64,000 nt of DNA from Imperialibacter roseus. GTDB lineage: Bacteria; Bacteroidota; Bacteroidia; Cytophagales; Cyclobacteriaceae. The notes below the pieces were generated by a model. The model saw nothing but the letters and a program-made list of their open reading frames with translations, made no database searches and was not told the origin of the DNA. The translations under genes and the position numbers were made by a program. The stretch covers positions 2,828,417 through 2,892,416 of the forward strand of contig NZ_CP136051.1 of the NCBI RefSeq assembly GCF_032999765.1, written 5' to 3'. This document shows, one piece after another, positions 17,623-27,732 of this stretch. The number at the start of each line of letters is the position of its first letter. Position 1 is the first letter of the stretch.

Positions 17623-20600
17623 ATGAAGCATCTACTACTTTTGGTTTTCTCTGGTCTGACACTGCTTTTAGTTGCCCCAACCAGCTCACAAGCCCAATCA
17701 AGAGTCATTACCGGCCAGGTAACTGACATCGACAATTTCTCACTTCCGGGGGTAAACATCTATATCAAAGGAACCACCACGGGAACCATCACCGACATTG
17801 AAGGAAATTACAGGCTTGAAGTGGGTGGCACAAACGACGTGCTTGTTTTTTCATACATAGGCTACCTGACGAAGGAAATGCCCGTGACGGCAGCAGCCAC
17901 AATTGATGTGAAGCTGGAAGAAGACGCCCGCCAGCTCAACGAGGTCATTGTGACGGGCTATTCTTATGTAAAGAAAAGAGATATTATTGGAGCCATAGCG
18001 TCTGTTTCCGCCGAAGACATCAAAAACCTACCGGTAGTGAGCTTAGACCAGGCACTTCAAGGCAAAGCGGCCGGAGTACAGGTGACACAGTCATCGGGAA
18101 CGCCTGGCGGCGGCATCACTGTGAGGGTGAGAGGAAACACCTCCATTTCAGCTTCGAACAGGCCGTTGTTTATCATTGATGGTGTGCCGGTAGAAGATGG
18201 AGCCCTGGCACTTAGAAGCTTCGGAGGGCAGAACGACAATGCGCTCTCTACGCTGAACCCTAACGATATTGAGTCATTTCAAGTATTAAAGGATGCATCG
18301 GCCAAAGCTATCTATGGTAGCAGAGCAGCCAACGGCGTCGTGTTAATTACCACAAAAAGAGGTAGCAAAGGTGCCAAGACCTCCGTGACCTTTGATGTGC
18401 AAAGGGGTGTTATCGACCTCACCAACAAGCTCGACTTACTCTCATCAGAAGAGTTGGTGACTCTTCAGCGGGAGGCCATCACCAATGCGGGACAGAACCC
18501 TGACGAGTCTGGGATTATTAAAGGTGTGACAGATGCTGTGAATACAGACTGGATTGACCAGGTGACCCGCCAGGCGATCATGGAGCAATACCAAATGAGT
18601 ATCAGTGGTGGCGATGAGCAGACTAGCTTCTACTCAAGTTTCAACTACCGGGGCGAAGAAGGCGTCATTCTGAACAACCAGTTCCTAAGGTTTGCCGGCA
18701 CGCTTAACATCGACCACAAAGTGACCGATAAACTCAAGTTTGGCAACAACCTCACCATTTCCAAGACCCGAAATGATCGAATCAAAGGTGACAATTTCCT
18801 TGACGGTGTTTATTCAGGTGCCGTTAAGAGTCTCCCATATTACTTTCCGTTTGACGAAAAAGGCAATATTATCGGGCCGGGTAACTCTAACTACGCCGGT
18901 TTCCCTAATTTCAACCCTGTGGGACAGGCAGTGTTGCCCCGATTCCAAACGAATACCCTGAAGGTGCTTGTTGGTGTATTCAGCGAGTATCAGTTCAACG
19001 AACATTTCAGAGCCAGAGCTAAATTCAGTGTAGACTATAACGACGTGGCCGAAGATCAATTTGAGCCATCGAGCACTGCCATTGGTGGCTTTCTGGCTTC
19101 AGTAGGTGGCCTTGGCTACGGTGTTAACTCTACCGGCACTTACGTTACCTATATTAACACCAACACTGTTACGTACAATCAGACTTTTGGGGACCACGTC
19201 ATCAATGCAACTGCCGGCACAGAATTCCTACAGCGGACGGAAACCTCCAACTTTGTTCAGGGAAGGCTTTTTCCCAGCGATGACTTTACCTATATCACCT
19301 CTGCTGGTATTGTGGATGCCGGAAGTTCAGACAAAGTGAACAGCGGGCTTAACTCCTATTTTGCAGAAGCCCGCTACGACTACAAAGAAAAATATTTTGC
19401 CAGCGTCACCACTCGATACGATGGTTCCTCAAGGTTCGGCACCAACAACCGATTTGGTCTCTTCCCTTCGGTTTCGGCTGGGTACCGGATCACCAACGAA
19501 GCCTTTTTTCCTAAAAACACCATTGTTGATGACCTGAAAGTCCGGGGTAGCTATGGCTTTACCGGCAACGAAAGAATAGGCGACTTTGCCTTCTTGGGCA
19601 CCTTCGCCTCCACCACTTACAATGGGGTGACTGGAACAGCTCCCGCCAACCTGGAAAACCCCGACCTCCAGTGGGAAGTGACCCGAGAAGCCAACGTTGG
19701 CATTGACCTCTCCCTTTTTAGCGGCCGCCTGCAAACAAGCGTGGATGGCTACAGCAACCTGACCAGCAAACTACTGTTCAGCCAGCCAATACCACTGACG
19801 ACAGGCTTTGGAAGCATTCAGGGAAACATTGGAGAAGTGTCGAACCTCGGAGTGGAGCTATCGGTTAACAGCATCAACTTTGATGGCGACTTTCGCTGGT
19901 CGACCAACCTCAATATTGCCAAAAACGACAACCTCGTAAAATCTCTGGCCGACACCTTGCCCCTGTTTCGTGGTTACACTGCCAATGGCGCCGGCAATAC
20001 CAATATTGTAAAGCCAGGGTATCCTCTCGGCACGTTTTGGGGTCTCAACTTCCTTGGTGTTGACCCAGCCACTGGCGATGCCATTTATGAGGACATCAAC
20101 GGAGATGGACAAATCAGCCCGGATGATGGCAAGGTGATAGGCACGGCACAGCCCGATTTCGTTGGGGGAATAACCAACAACCTCTCCTACCGGGGATTCG
20201 ATTTGAGTGTTTTCATTCAGTTTAGTTATGGAAATGAACTACTTAACTTCAGCAACTCTGCCCTGCTAAACTCTGGGGAGGACATCAATAACAATCAGGT
20301 TCGAAAGGCCCTCGACAGATGGCAAAAGCCCGGCGACATCACCGATGTGCCACGGTATGAACTGGGAAACACGCAGAACAACTGGCACAGCAACCGGTTT
20401 CTTGAAGACGGCTCATTTCTCAGGGTAAAAAACATCTCGCTTGGCTATAATCTTCCGATACGCTACGTAGAAAAAATAAAGGCGCAGAGCATAAGGATCT
20501 ACGGCTCGGCCACCAACGTGTTTACATGGACAAATTATACGGGCAACGATCCTGAGGTGAGCACACTTGACGGCTCCACCACAGCGCAGGGAATCGACTT

Positions 20601-20655
20601 CTTTACTTTGCCGCAGGTAAAAACAATGATGCTGGGTATTAACGTGAAATTTTAG
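17623..20655 (+). CDS. SusC/RagA family TonB-linked outer-membrane protein
   Basis: This is the transport barrel of a SusCD-type uptake pair. The 1010 residues comprise a signal peptide (end near SQAQS), a carboxypeptidase-regulatory-like domain (about 28-100: ITGQVTDIDNFSLPGVNI), and a TonB-linked plug with VRVRGNTSI, PLFIIDGVPVE, LKDASAKAIYGSRAANGVVLITTKRG, and the large barrel. The family-typical TonB-box-like segment is EVIVTGYS. There is no STN domain, so it is not expected to signal to an anti-sigma factor. The SusD partner starts 11 bases downstream. The putative promoter region upstream has a near-consensus TACTTTGG at 17587. Confidence 0.96.
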   Translation: MKHLLLLVFSGLTLLLVAPTSSQAQSRVITGQVTDIDNFSLPGVNIYIKGTTTGTITDIEGNYRLEVGGTNDVLVFSYIGYLTKEMPVTAAATIDVKLEEDARQLNEVIVTGYSYVKKRDIIGAIASVSAEDIKNLPVVSLDQALQGKAAGVQVTQSSGTPGGGITVRVRGNTSISASNRPLFIIDGVPVEDGALALRSFGGQNDNALSTLNPNDIESFQVLKDASAKAIYGSRAANGVVLITTKRGSKGAKTSVTFDVQRGVIDLTNKLDLLSSEELVTLQREAITNAGQNPDESGIIKGVTDAVNTDWIDQVTRQAIMEQYQMSISGGDEQTSFYSSFNYRGEEGVILNNQFLRFAGTLNIDHKVTDKLKFGNNLTISKTRNDRIKGDNFLDGVYSGAVKSLPYYFPFDEKGNIIGPGNSNYAGFPNFNPVGQAVLPRFQTNTLKVLVGVFSEYQFNEHFRARAKFSVDYNDVAEDQFEPSSTAIGGFLASVGGLGYGVNSTGTYVTYINTNTVTYNQTFGDHVINATAGTEFLQRTETSNFVQGRLFPSDDFTYITSAGIVDAGSSDKVNSGLNSYFAEARYDYKEKYFASVTTRYDGSSRFGTNNRFGLFPSVSAGYRITNEAFFPKNTIVDDLKVRGSYGFTGNERIGDFAFLGTFASTTYNGVTGTAPANLENPDLQWEVTREANVGIDLSLFSGRLQTSVDGYSNLTSKLLFSQPIPLTTGFGSIQGNIGEVSNLGVELSVNSINFDGDFRWSTNLNIAKNDNLVKSLADTLPLFRGYTANGAGNTNIVKPGYPLGTFWGLNFLGVDPATGDAIYEDINGDGQISPDDGKVIGTAQPDFVGGITNNLSYRGFDLSVFIQFSYGNELLNFSNSALLNSGEDINNNQVRKALDRWQKPGDITDVPRYELGNTQNNWHSNRFLEDGSFLRVKNISLGYNLPIRYVEKIKAQSIRIYGSATNVFTWTNYTGNDPEVSTLDGSTTAQGIDFFTLPQVKTMMLGINVKF

Positions 20656-20666
20656 GAGCTAAGAAA

Positions 20667-22025
20667 ATGAAAAAAGCAACATTGATCATATTGTTCCTGG
20701 TTACAGGCTTTGGCTGTACCAATTTTCTTGATCCTGAGCCCGTCGCTCTTTTGATAGACGACCTGGCGCTCAATGAGGCCAAAGATGTACCTTCTGTCGA
20801 AATTGGGCTTTACGGTGCCTTCAGAGGCATTGCAGCGCCGAAGGTTATTGCCGGCGATATGACTGCCGACATGCTGATTCATATTGGCACATTCAATCAG
20901 TACCGGGAGTTCTCCAATAAGCAGATTACGTCAACCAATGCTTCAGCCGCTGCGCTGTGGGGAAGCATCTACCGCACCATCTATGTCGCCAATTTCATCC
21001 TCGAAAAACTGCCGGGAGTGCCGGGTGTAACTGAAGCCGAGCGAAACGAAGTCACAGCCACCGCACGTTTCCTGAGAGGCTACGCCTATTTCGTTGGGGT
21101 GTATACTTTTGGCGCAATGCCCATCACCACTACCTCAGACCTTGAATCAAACAGAAATGTGCCCAGGTCAAGCGTTGAAGATTTGCTCGCATTTATTGAA
21201 GCGGACTATGCGGCTGCCTCCGGCGACGCTCTTCCGGAAAGCCCGGTAAATGCAGGCTTTGTTAGCCAAAGTGCCGTGGTAGCAGCGAGAGCCAGGCTTG
21301 CCCTTTATCAGCAAAACTGGGCCGAAGCTGAGGCGCTGACTTCTCAAATCATCGATAGCGAGAACTACACGCTTGTTGACGACTACAGCGACATTGTGCT
21401 CAGCGACTTTACCGACGAGGCAATACTTGAAGTTGGCTACACGGTGAACGACGACCCCGGCACAGATGCCAACTATGGGCTTAACGACCTCTTCAGAGGA
21501 AGGAGAGAAATCATTCCAAGCAATCAAACGGTGGTTGCACTGAACAATGATGAGGCCGGCGACCGGTTCAGTAATATTTCATTTGATCTTTCCGAACTGG
21601 GCGGCGTTGACAATGGCTGGTCTGTCGCCAAATACGGCACAGCCGATGAAGATAATAACAACATCATCATATTCCGCCTGGGTGAAATGTATCTGATAAG
21701 GGCCGAAGCAAGGGCACAGCAAAACAAGCTTTTCGGAAGCGGTAGTGCGCTTGAAGATGTTAACGTACTGAGAAACCGGGCCAATGGCGCTCCGGCTGTA
21801 GCCAATTCAAGAGAGCAGATACTTCAGGTAATTGAGAGAGAAAGACTGTACGAGCTGGCCTACGAAGGCCACCGCTGGTACGATCTGGTAAGAACAGGAA
21901 GGGCAAAAGTGGTGATGACAGCCTTCAACACCAACTGGCAGGACAAGTTTGAGTTGTGGCCTATTCCACTAAGAGAAATTCAGTATAACCCAGCGCTTCA
22001 GGGCGCACAAAACCCAGGCTACTGA
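20667..22025 (+). CDS. SusD/RagB family surface lipoprotein
   Basis: SusD-like lipoproteins form the lid of the SusC barrel and capture the substrate. The 452-residue protein has a signal peptide with lipobox GFGC, the N-terminal SusD-like segment (DPEP near the start), tetratricopeptide-like helices, and the characteristic end with ERLYELAYEGHRWYDLVRTGRA and PIPLREIQYNP. It is shorter than classical starch SusD, as is usual for SusDs in non-polysaccharide loci. The protease later in the operon suggests peptide or protein-derived substrates. This is inference. Confidence 0.95.
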   Translation: MKKATLIILFLVTGFGCTNFLDPEPVALLIDDLALNEAKDVPSVEIGLYGAFRGIAAPKVIAGDMTADMLIHIGTFNQYREFSNKQITSTNASAAALWGSIYRTIYVANFILEKLPGVPGVTEAERNEVTATARFLRGYAYFVGVYTFGAMPITTTSDLESNRNVPRSSVEDLLAFIEADYAAASGDALPESPVNAGFVSQSAVVAARARLALYQQNWAEAEALTSQIIDSENYTLVDDYSDIVLSDFTDEAILEVGYTVNDDPGTDANYGLNDLFRGRREIIPSNQTVVALNNDEAGDRFSNISFDLSELGGVDNGWSVAKYGTADEDNNNIIIFRLGEMYLIRAEARAQQNKLFGSGSALEDVNVLRNRANGAPAVANSREQILQVIERERLYELAYEGHRWYDLVRTGRAKVVMTAFNTNWQDKFELWPIPLREIQYNPALQGAQNPGY

Positions 22026-22030
22026 TACCT

Positions 22031-22828
22031 ATGAGCAAATTGAAAACATACAGATGGGTGATAGCGGCCGCTTTTATGTGGTGTTTGGCCGGGTGTGAGC
22101 CTGAGAGGTTAATTTTCAAGGGGCCGTATCATGTTAGGTTCACAGAGGAAACTGCTTCAGAGCTTGAAAGCTACAGCGAGGACATAGCGCTCTCGGTGCA
22201 TCTGGTAGGCCCGCAACGAAGCGAAAAAATACAGATGAGCTACTCAATTGCCGGGGATGCCCGGGAGGGCATTGACTACGAGGTTTTGAGCGAAAAGGGC
22301 ATCGTGGAAATTCCAGCCAACGAAAGTTTTGGTTATATCACCATTCGTCTGATCAATAACGCCAACAACATCCTGGAATCGCAGGACATCATATTTACCC
22401 TGGAGGGTGTTTCTCCGGTCGATTTAGCCATCGGACAAGGCGACAGTGAAATCGGCAGAACATTGACATTTACCATTTTTGATGATTGTATTCTTGGAGG
22501 CTATTACACAGGGTACGGCCCTTCTAATACAGTTCCTATCGAAGACATTCGCATCACCAGTGCGGACTGTGATGAATACTTTCTTTCCAACTGGGATATT
22601 AATCTGCCTATTTTCAATTCCAGCACAGAAAGAGACCTCATTTTCAACGACAACTTCGACAATACCCTCACTATACCGGAACAGGAAGAACAAACGCTGG
22701 TAGAAGACCAGGCAACAATACGTGGGTCGGGTATAGTTAATCCATTGACGGGTGAGATCACCCTCACTATAGAATTTGTGGACGTGGAGGATATTGAGCC
22801 TCAAACGGTAACATTTAAACGACAATAG
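22031..22828 (+). CDS. Calx-beta-like surface lipoprotein of the SusCD operon
   Basis: This 265-residue lipoprotein has a signal peptide ending in LAGC. The N-terminal half resembles Calx-beta or DUF4843-like immunoglobulin-type domains (YSIAGDAREGIDYEVLS, then VEIPANESFGYITIRLI), which are common in third genes of SusCD loci. The second half forms another beta-rich domain with a cysteine pair (DDCILGGYYTG and SADCDEYF). It starts five bases after susD. It probably binds substrate at the cell surface next to SusD. Confidence 0.75.
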   Translation: MSKLKTYRWVIAAAFMWCLAGCEPERLIFKGPYHVRFTEETASELESYSEDIALSVHLVGPQRSEKIQMSYSIAGDAREGIDYEVLSEKGIVEIPANESFGYITIRLINNANNILESQDIIFTLEGVSPVDLAIGQGDSEIGRTLTFTIFDDCILGGYYTGYGPSNTVPIEDIRITSADCDEYFLSNWDINLPIFNSSTERDLIFNDNFDNTLTIPEQEEQTLVEDQATIRGSGIVNPLTGEITLTIEFVDVEDIEPQTVTFKRQ

Positions 22829-22831
22829 GTG

Positions 22832-23320
22832 ATGAAAAGAATTCGACTATCTGCATATATCACTTGCTTGCTTCTGCCCGCCCTTTTTTCATGCAGAGAG
22901 CAATTTGAGCCGGAACCTTTCACCTACTCGCAACTCCTTACAGGCAAGGTGTCCAAAACCTGGAGATTGACAGGTATTTCCATTCTCGAGGATGGCGCAC
23001 CCACGCAAAATATTCCCGTGCAAGACAATGACTGCGCTTTTGACGACAGGTATGTCTTTTATGCGAATGAAGAAAAGAAGTTCGAGGTACAGAATGGCGC
23101 TACCAAATGTGATGAATCGGAGGGAGATATAGTAGTGACTGATATTTGGGCTTTTTCCAATGCCAATGCCACCCTGGAAATGATATTACCTATCCTTTCA
23201 ATCGACACCCGGCTTCCCTTCATTGTAAAAAGCCTCAAAGACGACCGGCTTTCAATGGAAATTTTCTTTGATGGCGGCAGCTATCGTTTCGTACTTCAGG
23301 CAGTAAAAACCCAAGACTAA
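22832..23320 (+). CDS. lipocalin-like lipoprotein of the SusCD operon
   Basis: The protein has about 162 residues and a signal peptide with lipobox LFSC. The remainder reads like the short lipocalin-like lipoproteins of Bacteroidota: KTWRLTGISI near the start of the domain, a cysteine in NDCAFDDRYVFY, and alternating strands to the end. The ATG at 22832 follows a GTG at 22829; I prefer the ATG. Its start is only a few bases after the previous gene and it ends six bases before the protease gene, so it is part of one transcript. Ligand unknown. Confidence 0.75.
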   Translation: MKRIRLSAYITCLLLPALFSCREQFEPEPFTYSQLLTGKVSKTWRLTGISILEDGAPTQNIPVQDNDCAFDDRYVFYANEEKKFEVQNGATKCDESEGDIVVTDIWAFSNANATLEMILPILSIDTRLPFIVKSLKDDRLSMEIFFDGGSYRFVLQAVKTQD

Positions 23321-23326
23321 GACAAA

Positions 23327-25744
23327 ATGAGGTTTTCAATATCTATCGTCGCTTGCATAGCCTTGTTGCTCACCGGGTTTTCCGACAATGTGTACCAGGT
23401 TCAGCAAGAAACTGAGCCCAACCCTCCCATGCGGACCTGCGAAACGATGGAGCAAGACAGCCTGAATCAGCTGAAATATGCTGACATGCGCAACAGGCTT
23501 GATTTTGAAACGAGGATTCAGCAGAAGACGAAAGAAATAGAGTTGCAACAAGCCAGCGGCAGGGGCTTTGCAGGTATTATTACACTTCCCGTTGTGGTGC
23601 ATGTCGTCCACAATGGAGAGCAAATCGGTCAGGGTCGCAACATTAGTGCAGCGCAAGTGGCCTCTCAACTTGAGGTACTGAACGAAGATTTCAGAAGGGC
23701 GACCGGCACCAATGGTTTCAATAATAATCCGGTAGGTGCCGATATCGAAATTGAATTTTGCCTGGCATCGCTTGGCCCCAACGGCGTTGAGCTGTCAGAA
23801 GCGGGTATTCACAGATACAATGGCAATAAAGCCGCCTGGACTCGCACCGACATCGAGGGTTTCCTCAAGCCGAATACCATCTGGAATCCCAACGACTATC
23901 TCAATATTTGGACGGTTGACTTTGAAGGGGAAAGTGAGCTATTACTGGGATATGCGCAGTTCCCAAGCGAATCAGCACTTACAGGCCTTCCAACAAGCGG
24001 CGGATCAGCTTCCACTGACGGTGTGGTGGTGAGGTATTCCAGCTTTGGGTCATCAGAAAAAGGCAGTTTTTCGGTGATGTCGCCTCCCTACAACAAAGGC
24101 CGGACATTGACACACGAAGTCGGTCACTGGTTAGGTCTGCGCCACATTTGGGGCGACGGGCCATGTGGTTCCGACGATTTTGTGACAGACACTCCCGAAG
24201 CTGCCGAACCTACCAGAGGGTGCCCGGCAGGCAAAACTTCTTGTGGTTCTGTGGATATGGTGCAAAACTATATGGACTATTCTGACGATGCCTGTATGAA
24301 TATCTTTACCAAGGGGCAGAAATCGAGAATTCTTGCGGTGATGGAGCTTAGCCCACGGCGAAAGTCGCTGATAAACTCGCAGGTCTGTGGCGAGCTGGTA
24401 GCGGCAGCCCCCGTTCCTGACTTCACAGCAGACAAGCAGCTTTCGCTCCGTGACGGCAGCATTCGTTTTACAGACCTCTCCTCTAATTTCCCCACAAAGT
24501 GGTCGTGGATTTTTGAAGGAGGCACTCCTACTCTGTCAAGCGAGAAAAACCCTTTTATCAAATACACCGCCGAGGGTAGCTATGCCGTGAAACTAGTTGT
24601 ATCCAACGAATATGGCATTGCCGACACTTTGACAAGAGAAAACTACATCGTCGTTTCCAGCGAAGGAGTTTGCAGTTCGCTCGACAATTTTGGAACATCA
24701 ACACCAACCATCCAGCCCCTGCCAACGATTTATAAAGACAATCCACTGTCCAACCCGAAGGGTTACCTGTCGGGGCACAATAGTATCAGAACCTCGGCGA
24801 TCTCGGAGTTTTTTGAGAACAAGCCTGGCTACGAAAACCTTAGCGGTGTGTCTATTCATTTTGGGAAAGCCGTCTTTGCCGATCCCGAAGCCACAGCACG
24901 TGTAGTAGTGTGGAATGCCAGGGGCCCGCAAAGCAGCCCCGGGGCCATTCTGGAACAGCGGGAAATCTTGATCAGGGAAATTGCTGATGACATTGCCGCC
25001 AACAAACCAACCAGTATTGTTTTTGGACGACGAGTACCCTTGTTCGGTGTTGGCTTCCATGTAGGCATTGAGCTAGATTATGGAGGAGGTGATACTTTGG
25101 CATTGATAAGCTCCAGAGACAGCGAGGTGGCTATACCAACGGCATGGGAAAAAGACAGTGATGGGAATTGGAGCCCGTTCAGTACTTCGTGGGGACTCAC
25201 GATGAGCCACCAAATGGTGCCCAAAGTGGGGATGGACGCCTCGGTGCAGCTGAAAACAAATAAGTTGATTGTGAACCCAGGAGAGCCCGTTACCCTGAGC
25301 GCCACCGGCGCCTCCATATTTCAGTGGGAGTCTACAGAGGGCAGCCTGACTACAACGCTAGGTCCAACAGTAATAGGCAAGCCCACGAAGACGGCGACTT
25401 ACAAAGTACTGGCCAGCGGTGGCGATCTCTGCGTTTCTGAAGCAGAAATCACGATCTACGTGCGTGACGTCACCTCCGTTCCACAACCGGAGACTACTGA
25501 ACTGACGATTTACCCTAACCCTGCAGTGGATGGAGCCGTTACACTCGCATTCTCCAATGCACATATTGGACAGGTGAGTGCTACTGTATACAATGTGCTG
25601 GGTCAGAAACTTTTCTCTCGCCAATGGATGAAGTCAGGTACGGCATTTCAGGAAAAATTGGAACTGCCTGGGATGAGAGGTGCGGTAATTATGGAGATTA
25701 GGGCAGGAACCGAGCTTCACAGAAAGAAGCTGATTGTGAGGTAA
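23327..25744 (+). CDS. secreted M43-family (pappalysin-like) metalloprotease with PKD domain and type IX sorting signal
   Basis: The 805-residue protein has a signal peptide, a pro-segment, and a catalytic domain with the zinc motif HEVGHWLGLRH at 263-273 and the Met-turn region NYMDYSDDACMNIFT at about 314-328. A PKD domain (about 375-450) follows, then a beta-sandwich region, and a C-terminal Por secretion tail (about 725-805; TIYPNPAVDG and KKLIVR). Type IX cargo of this kind is cut and anchored or released at the cell surface. It is the last gene of the SusCD operon, six bases after the lipocalin-like gene, so it may feed peptides to the SusCD pair. A hairpin terminator follows. Confidence 0.93.
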   Translation: MRFSISIVACIALLLTGFSDNVYQVQQETEPNPPMRTCETMEQDSLNQLKYADMRNRLDFETRIQQKTKEIELQQASGRGFAGIITLPVVVHVVHNGEQIGQGRNISAAQVASQLEVLNEDFRRATGTNGFNNNPVGADIEIEFCLASLGPNGVELSEAGIHRYNGNKAAWTRTDIEGFLKPNTIWNPNDYLNIWTVDFEGESELLLGYAQFPSESALTGLPTSGGSASTDGVVVRYSSFGSSEKGSFSVMSPPYNKGRTLTHEVGHWLGLRHIWGDGPCGSDDFVTDTPEAAEPTRGCPAGKTSCGSVDMVQNYMDYSDDACMNIFTKGQKSRILAVMELSPRRKSLINSQVCGELVAAAPVPDFTADKQLSLRDGSIRFTDLSSNFPTKWSWIFEGGTPTLSSEKNPFIKYTAEGSYAVKLVVSNEYGIADTLTRENYIVVSSEGVCSSLDNFGTSTPTIQPLPTIYKDNPLSNPKGYLSGHNSIRTSAISEFFENKPGYENLSGVSIHFGKAVFADPEATARVVVWNARGPQSSPGAILEQREILIREIADDIAANKPTSIVFGRRVPLFGVGFHVGIELDYGGGDTLALISSRDSEVAIPTAWEKDSDGNWSPFSTSWGLTMSHQMVPKVGMDASVQLKTNKLIVNPGEPVTLSATGASIFQWESTEGSLTTTLGPTVIGKPTKTATYKVLASGGDLCVSEAEITIYVRDVTSVPQPETTELTIYPNPAVDGAVTLAFSNAHIGQVSATVYNVLGQKLFSRQWMKSGTAFQEKLELPGMRGAVIMEIRAGTELHRKKLIVR

Positions 25745-25748
25745 ACGA

Positions 25749-25780
25749 ATGAGAGCATGCTGTTAACATGCCCTCATTTC
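25749..25780 (+). terminator. terminator of the SusCD-protease operon
   Basis: ATGAGAGCATG (25749-25759) pairs with CATGCCCTCAT (25767-25777) around a 7-nt loop, with one mismatch, followed by TTTC. It lies five bases after the protease stop codon. Confidence 0.65.
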
Positions 25781-25853
25781 ATCTCATTCTAAATCTATTT
25801 TACGGACCAATTTGGCCCTATTAAAGGTATCCGATCCGCTGGAAAGCTAATAT

Positions 25854-26381
25854 CTACTTTGCAAAAACGTAGTTGAGCGTAATATTCACCGGAACAAACA
25901 GCGCATCAAATTCAGCGTCAGTCAAACTGTCAACATATGCCTGAGTCAGAGTGTCAGCAACAGCATCTTTGATTAGTCTTAGCGAAACCGCCTCACTCCA
26001 AATCAGTTCTACCTCATCAACATTTTCAATATTGTATTCTTCCTCAATCGCACCGGAGTCATTCGATGTAATTGTCAGCGTTTCACCGTCTTTCGCCCAT
26101 ACACCGTCGTCGGTTGAATCGGCTCCAGGCAAAAATATTCTTCTCTTAAACGTATTGTCAGCCAAAAACTCAATCTGATAATTTTCCCAGGTAACCAGTT
26201 GTCCCAACGGAAGCACCGCTCCCTCCCAGGAAGTGAACTCTACAGGCGCATTGGTCAGCTGAAACTCTGACAGCAGCCATTTGCCCTCTAATGGATCTGG
26301 AACCCTTGGCTCGTCGTCCTTTCCGCAAGATGCCAGCAACACCAGGCCAGCGAGTCCCATTAATAGTAGTCTTCTTTTCAT
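25854..26381 (-). CDS. lipocalin-like lipoprotein, function unknown
   Basis: The 175-residue protein has a signal peptide with lipobox LLASC and a short linker. A domain then starts with EGKWLLSEF, contains DNTFKRRIFLPGA and WAKDGETLTITSN, and ends in a mostly beta segment. This is the pattern of Bacteroidota lipocalin-like extracellular lipoproteins. An acidic stretch with DSLTDAEFDALF occurs near the end. It stands alone and convergent to the protease operon. Function unknown. Confidence 0.75.
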   Translation of the reverse strand: MKRRLLLMGLAGLVLLASCGKDDEPRVPDPLEGKWLLSEFQLTNAPVEFTSWEGAVLPLGQLVTWENYQIEFLADNTFKRRIFLPGADSTDDGVWAKDGETLTITSNDSGAIEEEYNIENVDEVELIWSEAVSLRLIKDAVADTLTQAYVDSLTDAEFDALFVPVNITLNYVFAK

Positions 26382-26491
26382 ATAGTTGAATTTAATTTCC
26401 TCACGATTTCGTTCTCTATTTTAGAGGTATAACAAACACCCGGGCAAACGCCTCTATTTATTAAATTTAAAAATTATTTTGGGAGTCGTTT

Positions 26492-27721
26492 ATGAGTAGC
26501 ACCAATTATATCGCCCTTTGTATTCTCGTCTTTCTCAGGCCAATTACAGTGTCTGCTCAAACCAATCCTGTGCAAAATAGAAAACAGTCAGAAGAAATTG
26601 CTAATAAATTCTACCAAAGTGGTCTGCAACTTCAACGAAGCGGTCATTTTATTGAATCAACGTCTGCTTTTGACTCTTCTGTCCACTACAATCCGCAAGT
26701 GGCCGATGTGTATTTTTCCCAGGGAAGCAGCTACGAAGCAATAGATGATTTTGCCAGGGCACTTTATGCTTACGAAAAAGCCATCGATCTTCAACCTGTT
26801 TTTGAAGGCGCCCTGTTTCGGAGGGCGGTTTGTCTCTACAAACTCAACCTTCACGAAGACTGCATTGCACAACTCAATAGTTTAATTGCAAGCAATGGTT
26901 CGTCCGAAGAAACAAAGGCAATCTTCTATCGCTACTCTCCTTCCGGCGAAGTAAACATCACCGCCGACAATCAACTCAACGCTGAGTACTATCTCTACAG
27001 AGGGCTGGCCTTCGCTGCTTTGCAACAAGAGCAGGCTGGCATGAGGGATCTTGACAGTGCCGTCAGCATATCCGGCGGGGCGTCCGACTACCTGGTCAAT
27101 CGGGGATTGGCACTTCAGAAGCTGGGCAGGGAATCCAAGGCCATTGCTGACTATGAGGCTGCTTTGGTCAAGAACCCTGACAACCAAACCGCTCTGATCA
27201 ACTTGTTTACACTCGACGCTGCCAGAGCCAGGAAATACCTGAAAAAAAACGAGAACATCGTCACTGAAATCATGGTGCCGGAGCTGCTGGCGCAAATGGG
27301 GTTTGACGCCCACAACAGAGAGCAATATGACGAAGCGATAAATTACTATTCCAGGGCCCTGGAGATCGTTCCTTCTGACCCCGACTGGTTGATGAACAGG
27401 GCTATTTGCTATGGGAAAGTGGGATTACTGGAAAAAGCTGAAGATGAGTTGTTACGGGTGGTGTCCTTGTCTGGGTTTTCCGAAAAAGCCTATTTACACC
27501 TGGCCAACATACTTTTTCTGGAAGAAAAGTATGAAGACGCTATTTCGTTCTACAACCTTTATCTGGCCATCGACATCAACTACGGCACTGCTTATTTCAA
27601 TCGTGGTATTGCACTGAGCAAAACAGGCGAAACCGATGAGGCTTGCAAGGACTTGATGAAAGCTGGACGCTTGGGTGTGAAAGAAGCCGTGAAACCGATC
27701 GAATCAATTTGCAACAACTAA
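26492..27721 (+). CDS. exported tetratricopeptide-repeat protein
   Basis: The 409-residue protein has a signal peptide (end near SAQ) followed by about ten TPR-type helical repeats, such as YFSQGSSYEAIDDFARALYA, LYRGLAFAAL and FNRGIALSKTGETDEA. TPRs mediate protein contacts. The family cannot be narrowed. Many such proteins in Bacteroidota sit in the periplasm or outer membrane. It is monocistronic and convergent to coaX with an 11-bp gap. The upstream region is AT-rich. Confidence 0.8.
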   Translation: MSSTNYIALCILVFLRPITVSAQTNPVQNRKQSEEIANKFYQSGLQLQRSGHFIESTSAFDSSVHYNPQVADVYFSQGSSYEAIDDFARALYAYEKAIDLQPVFEGALFRRAVCLYKLNLHEDCIAQLNSLIASNGSSEETKAIFYRYSPSGEVNITADNQLNAEYYLYRGLAFAALQQEQAGMRDLDSAVSISGGASDYLVNRGLALQKLGRESKAIADYEAALVKNPDNQTALINLFTLDAARARKYLKKNENIVTEIMVPELLAQMGFDAHNREQYDEAINYYSRALEIVPSDPDWLMNRAICYGKVGLLEKAEDELLRVVSLSGFSEKAYLHLANILFLEEKYEDAISFYNLYLAIDINYGTAYFNRGIALSKTGETDEACKDLMKAGRLGVKEAVKPIESICNN

Positions 27722-27732
27722 ACAGGGCCGCA

